Of a stretch of 5,674 bases of DNA, positions 3,107 to 5,674 are shown in pieces. Origin of the DNA: JAWLFI01 sp964525165 (GTDB lineage: Bacteria > Bacteroidota > Bacteroidia > Chitinophagales > Saprospiraceae); assembly GCA_964525165.1 (NCBI GenBank), contig CAZGGG010000119.1, positions 1 through 5,674 on the forward strand, in the 5' to 3' direction. The translations under genes and the position numbers were made by a program. The first letter of the stretch is position 1; the number at the start of each line of letters is the position of its first letter. The notes under the pieces are model-generated. The model was given only the letters and a program-made list of their open reading frames with translations. It did not search any database and was not told the DNA's origin.

Positions 3107-5674
3107 TTGCTAAACCGTGCCCTAATATATTCTTTATTGGTGGTTGGGATCATTGTAGCTGGTACGATGTACACTTCTTTGAGTGCACAAAATCCAGATT
3201 GTGATAACAACACTCCACATTTTAATGTTGATCTAACCGGTAACCCGGATAGTATATGGCGTTCTCCTGAGGTAAGAAGGAGAGGTAATTGCTGTGGTAC
3301 TTCTAATCCGGATCGATGTGTATCATTTACCGTGACCTTAGATGTGAATTCAGTCGGCTTTTTACTTGAAATTTGTGAAGGAGCTGAGCCATCAGGATCA
3401 AAGTTTTATCAAATCGATTGCGGTCCTCAAATACCTGTAGGAGATCCTGTTTGTCTGGATGGGGGTGCTACTTATGAGGTAACCTTTTGTAAACCGGGGA
3501 ATAACCCCAACGTCTATTGCATAACGTCTATTGAAGGCGTGATTTTGGCAGATAGTATTCAGGCACAAGTAAATTGTGATTATGATTTATCGGTAAGTGG
3601 GCCCATTGAAAGTTCTATAGTTTGGAGGGATATTACTTCCGGTACGGGTGAATATGATAAATATTTAGACTGCACAGCCGGCTGTTACAACCCTGGCTTT
3701 AATCCAGGGTATGACGCACCCAGATTCATAGAATATGAAGTTTGTGGACAATTTGCCGGGGGTGGGTGTTTGTTTGATTCTACTTATTGTGATACCGTTT
3801 TGGTGGAGGTCGTATTTCTGCCAGAGGTTACCTTTTCAGATTCTGTTTTCTGTGTGGATGAGGTTGATGAAATCATTGCAATTTTATCTGACACCCCGTC
3901 TACCTATACTTATGAGTGGTATACAGGATATAATGCATCAGGCACTTACATAGGTGGGGGCGACCGATTTACGCCTAGCCAAAGTGGTCCTCATTCATTG
4001 ATTTTGATTGATAATTTCCAATCTGGTTGTTCAAGGGATACATTTGACCTTACTGTGTATATTCATCCATTGCCTCAGGTTACCTTGCCTTTAACTCCTG
4101 CGATTTGTCCAGGGGATTCGGTCACGCTCAATTTATCTGACACGCTCAACTATACATGGAGTCCCACCAATAGTGTCATTGATGCCGGAGGAGGAAATTA
4201 CTTTTTAAGCCCTGCGAATACAACCACTTATGATCTTATCATGGTCAATGCAAATGGTTGTGATGATACCACATCTATCACCGTGATTGTAGAAGGGTGT
4301 GTAGAATGCCCTCCTACGTTGGAAGGCTGTTTTATTGATGATTTCAGCCCTTATACCCGAGTAAGCGACTTTGTTACTGCGGGTGGCTTCGTCAATTTTC
4401 CTTGTAATGTGCCGGATGGGAATATCAGTTTAATTTCAGAGGTTTCTGATGGTTTAAGTTGTCCGGAAACCATCACTCGTTCTTATGTTATCACAGATGA
4501 CTGCAACAATGCGGATACTTGTTCACAAGTCATAGTATTAAATGATATTATTCCACCGGATATCAGCTGTCCGGATTCAATTAGCGGTTCCTGCCACAGT
4601 TCATTAGTCCCTGCTTATGGAAATGTTGTCGACTTCATTTCCGCAGGTGGTTTTATAGATGATAATTGTGGTGTAGATAGTTCTACTTTCCAATTAGTAT
4701 CAGAAGTTTCTGATGGTAATTATTGCCCGGAAACACTCGTCAGAACCTATCAGGTATCTGACTTTTGTGGAAACACAAGTCAGTGCACTCAAGTCGTCGT
4801 AATCGAACCACCCGTGGAGGCACAATTTATTAATCCACCCGTAGATATTACGATAAGCTGTGTTGCTGCAGACACATTGCAAGTTGATTCCTTGTTGTAT
4901 TCTAATGGAGGAAGTGGTTTTTGCGAGATTAGTGGTGCTGTGCCGGGACTATTGCAAGGTAGTTTTGATGAATGTGGAGGATCACTTAGCATTCGATGGC
5001 AATTTGCTGACAGCTGTGGCAGGATAATCAGTCACATGCAAGACATTACAGTTCTACCAGCAGTCACTGCTGATTGGGTCAATCCGCCATCAGATACTAC
5101 ACTAACATGTGATCAGGCTCAAAATTATATAGTTGACAGTTTGAGTTACTCGAACGAAGCTACCTTAGGGTGTTTGATAGAAGGCACTGTGGAAGGAGTA
5201 CTGAGTGGCACTTTTAATGAGTGCGGCGGAAGCCAGACGATTACATGGACATTTACAGATAATTGTGGAAGAACAATAGAACATATACAAACACTTACCA
5301 TTGAGCCGAGCCCAATATCTAGTTGGGTCAATCCTCCATCAGACATCACAATCAGTTGTGGTGAAGCTGATACCCTCACTGTAAGCAATCTCTCATACAC
5401 AAATGGTGAAAGTGGAAGCTGCTCAATTGCTGGAGATGTTACGGGCTCGCTCAGTGGTACTTTTGATGAATGTGGAGGTACGCAGACGATCACTTGGGAG
5501 TTTACGGATAATTGCGGTAGAACGATCTCTCATACGCAAACGATCACAATTGAACCTGCGACAGTTGCCGATTGGATCAATCCACCAGCGGATACGACTT
5601 TAACATGTGATGAGGCACAGACTTTTGTGGTAGAAGACTTGTTCTATACGAATGGTGAGACGAGCGCTTGTATT
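3107..5674 (+). CDS. Large secreted cysteine-rich repeat protein, adhesin-like, N-terminal 856 residues
   Basis: The frame runs from TTG at 3107 to the window end without a stop. An in-frame TAA at 3101-3103 limits the start, and TTG gives a good signal peptide: LLNRALIYSLLVVGIIVAGT, then MYTSLSAQN, with cleavage near residue 26-27. Starting at the later ATG (residue 21) would lose it. Residues ~29-145 form a Cys-rich N-terminal domain with CCG, RCVSFTVTLD, GSKFYQIDCG and FCKPGNN motifs, which I know from giant Bacteroidota surface proteins, often annotated as gliding-motility-associated. Residues ~149-245 have no clear assignment. Residues ~245-325 and ~330-398 are PKD/Ig-like modules (the second with CPGDSVTL, YTWSP, TTTYDL, NGCDDT). 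Residues 401-571 are two HYR-like modules, and four 83-residue repeats start at 572. Expected to be exported by Sec and anchored or released by the type IX system, whose C-terminal signal would lie outside the window. Function as adhesin is inference; no enzyme domain is seen. Confidence 0.85.
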   Translation, partial: MLNRALIYSLLVVGIIVAGTMYTSLSAQNPDCDNNTPHFNVDLTGNPDSIWRSPEVRRRGNCCGTSNPDRCVSFTVTLDVNSVGFLLEICEGAEPSGSKFYQIDCGPQIPVGDPVCLDGGATYEVTFCKPGNNPNVYCITSIEGVILADSIQAQVNCDYDLSVSGPIESSIVWRDITSGTGEYDKYLDCTAGCYNPGFNPGYDAPRFIEYEVCGQFAGGGCLFDSTYCDTVLVEVVFLPEVTFSDSVFCVDEVDEIIAILSDTPSTYTYEWYTGYNASGTYIGGGDRFTPSQSGPHSLILIDNFQSGCSRDTFDLTVYIHPLPQVTLPLTPAICPGDSVTLNLSDTLNYTWSPTNSVIDAGGGNYFLSPANTTTYDLIMVNANGCDDTTSITVIVEGCVECPPTLEGCFIDDFSPYTRVSDFVTAGGFVNFPCNVPDGNISLISEVSDGLSCPETITRSYVITDDCNNADTCSQVIVLNDIIPPDISCPDSISGSCHSSLVPAYGNVVDFISAGGFIDDNCGVDSSTFQLVSEVSDGNYCPETLVRTYQVSDFCGNTSQCTQVVVIEPPVEAQFINPPVDITISCVAADTLQVDSLLYSNGGSGFCEISGAVPGLLQGSFDECGGSLSIRWQFADSCGRIISHMQDITVLPAVTADWVNPPSDTTLTCDQAQNYIVDSLSYSNEATLGCLIEGTVEGVLSGTFNECGGSQTITWTFTDNCGRTIEHIQTLTIEPSPISSWVNPPSDITISCGEADTLTVSNLSYTNGESGSCSIAGDVTGSLSGTFDECGGTQTITWEFTDNCGRTISHTQTITIEPATVADWINPPADTTLTCDEAQTFVVEDLFYTNGETSACI
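4307..4819 (+). repeat. Two HYR-like modules in the adhesin (87 and 84 residues)
   Basis: Residues 401-487 and 488-571 are related. Each starts CP(P/D), has VxDF(V/I)(T/S)AGGF, then SEVSDG, CPET, RxY and a Cys-rich end (DDCNNADTCSQ and DFCGNTSQCTQ). The second is preceded by PPDISCP, typical of hyalin-repeat-like beta-sandwich modules. Conserved cysteines suggest disulphides outside the cell. Confidence 0.7.
4820..5674 (+). repeat. Tandem 83-residue (249-bp) repeats, three full and one partial
   Basis: Units start at 4820, 5069, 5318 and 5567 with an exact 249-bp period; the fourth is cut by the window end after 36 residues. Each full unit has cysteines at positions 14, 35, 52 and 66, a conserved NPP at 5-7, and ECGG, TW and F(T/A)D(N/S)CGR motifs. 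The four cysteines probably form two disulphides in a beta-sandwich. The array very likely goes on beyond the window. Confidence 0.9.

Noticed and set aside
3509..3533. Direct repeat AACGTCTATTG, twice with a 14-base period
   Set aside because: The period is not a multiple of three and the encoded NVYCITSI fits the family pattern of the N-terminal domain, so it is probably chance.
3691..3709. Inverted repeat CCCTGG / CCAGGG inside the adhesin gene
   Set aside because: It encodes NPGFNPG within a continuous reading frame; no T-run follows and there is no sign of termination.
3735..3953. Plus-strand open frame of 72 residues in another frame
   Set aside because: It lies wholly within the adhesin reading frame, whose modules are recognisable on both sides.
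4700..5603. Several minus- and plus-strand open frames of 60-115 residues
   Set aside because: They are shadows of the 249-bp repeats; repeat structure keeps the antisense frames open.

Overview
The window looks like draft sequence from a member of the Bacteroidota. It is AT-rich and carries a Bacteroidetes-type tyrosine recombinase (arm-binding, SAM-like and catalytic domains). It also carries a very large secreted, cysteine-rich repeat protein of the kind found in gliding or saprospira-like Bacteroidota. Two promoter-like sites resemble the Bacteroidota -7 consensus TAnnTTTG. A run of ten Ns at 1503-1512 marks a scaffold gap, so the contiguity there is not proven.

Layout, left to right. 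(1) 1-60, minus strand: the first 20 codons of a 4Fe-4S ferredoxin-type protein, probably a small subunit of a 2-oxoacid oxidoreductase, with a strong Shine-Dalgarno and a promoter-like site. (2) 127-450 minus and about 453-899 plus: two unrecognised genes that run away from each other. Each has a good stop codon and a low-complexity tail, but neither has a believable start, and they meet at a small hairpin (439-460). (3) 951-982: a bidirectional terminator between the plus-strand gene and the integrase. (4) 1050-2533, minus strand: one tyrosine recombinase gene cut in two by about 150 bp of foreign sequence plus the gap, with an identical 18-bp sequence at both break points. (5) 2534-3106: non-coding DNA with several inverted repeats, including a strong terminator. 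(6) 3107-5674, plus strand: an 856-codon open reading frame, running off the window, for a secreted modular adhesin-like protein that ends in exact 83-residue repeats.

The most interesting point is the split recombinase. Removing one 18-bp copy and everything between the copies restores a continuous 437-residue integrase in frame, with all expected catalytic residues. The two pieces of foreign sequence, joined the other way round through the same 18 bp, give a continuous plus-strand reading frame that ends in TAA one base before a perfect terminator hairpin. This is what a reciprocal crossover at an 18-bp core gives: either a circle recombined into the integrase gene, or an attachment site that lies inside the integrase gene. 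An assembly crossover is the main alternative.

The second notable point is the adhesin's repeat array. Its first ~22 residues alternate between two types (A-B-A-B), while the middle of each unit appears homogenised between neighbours.
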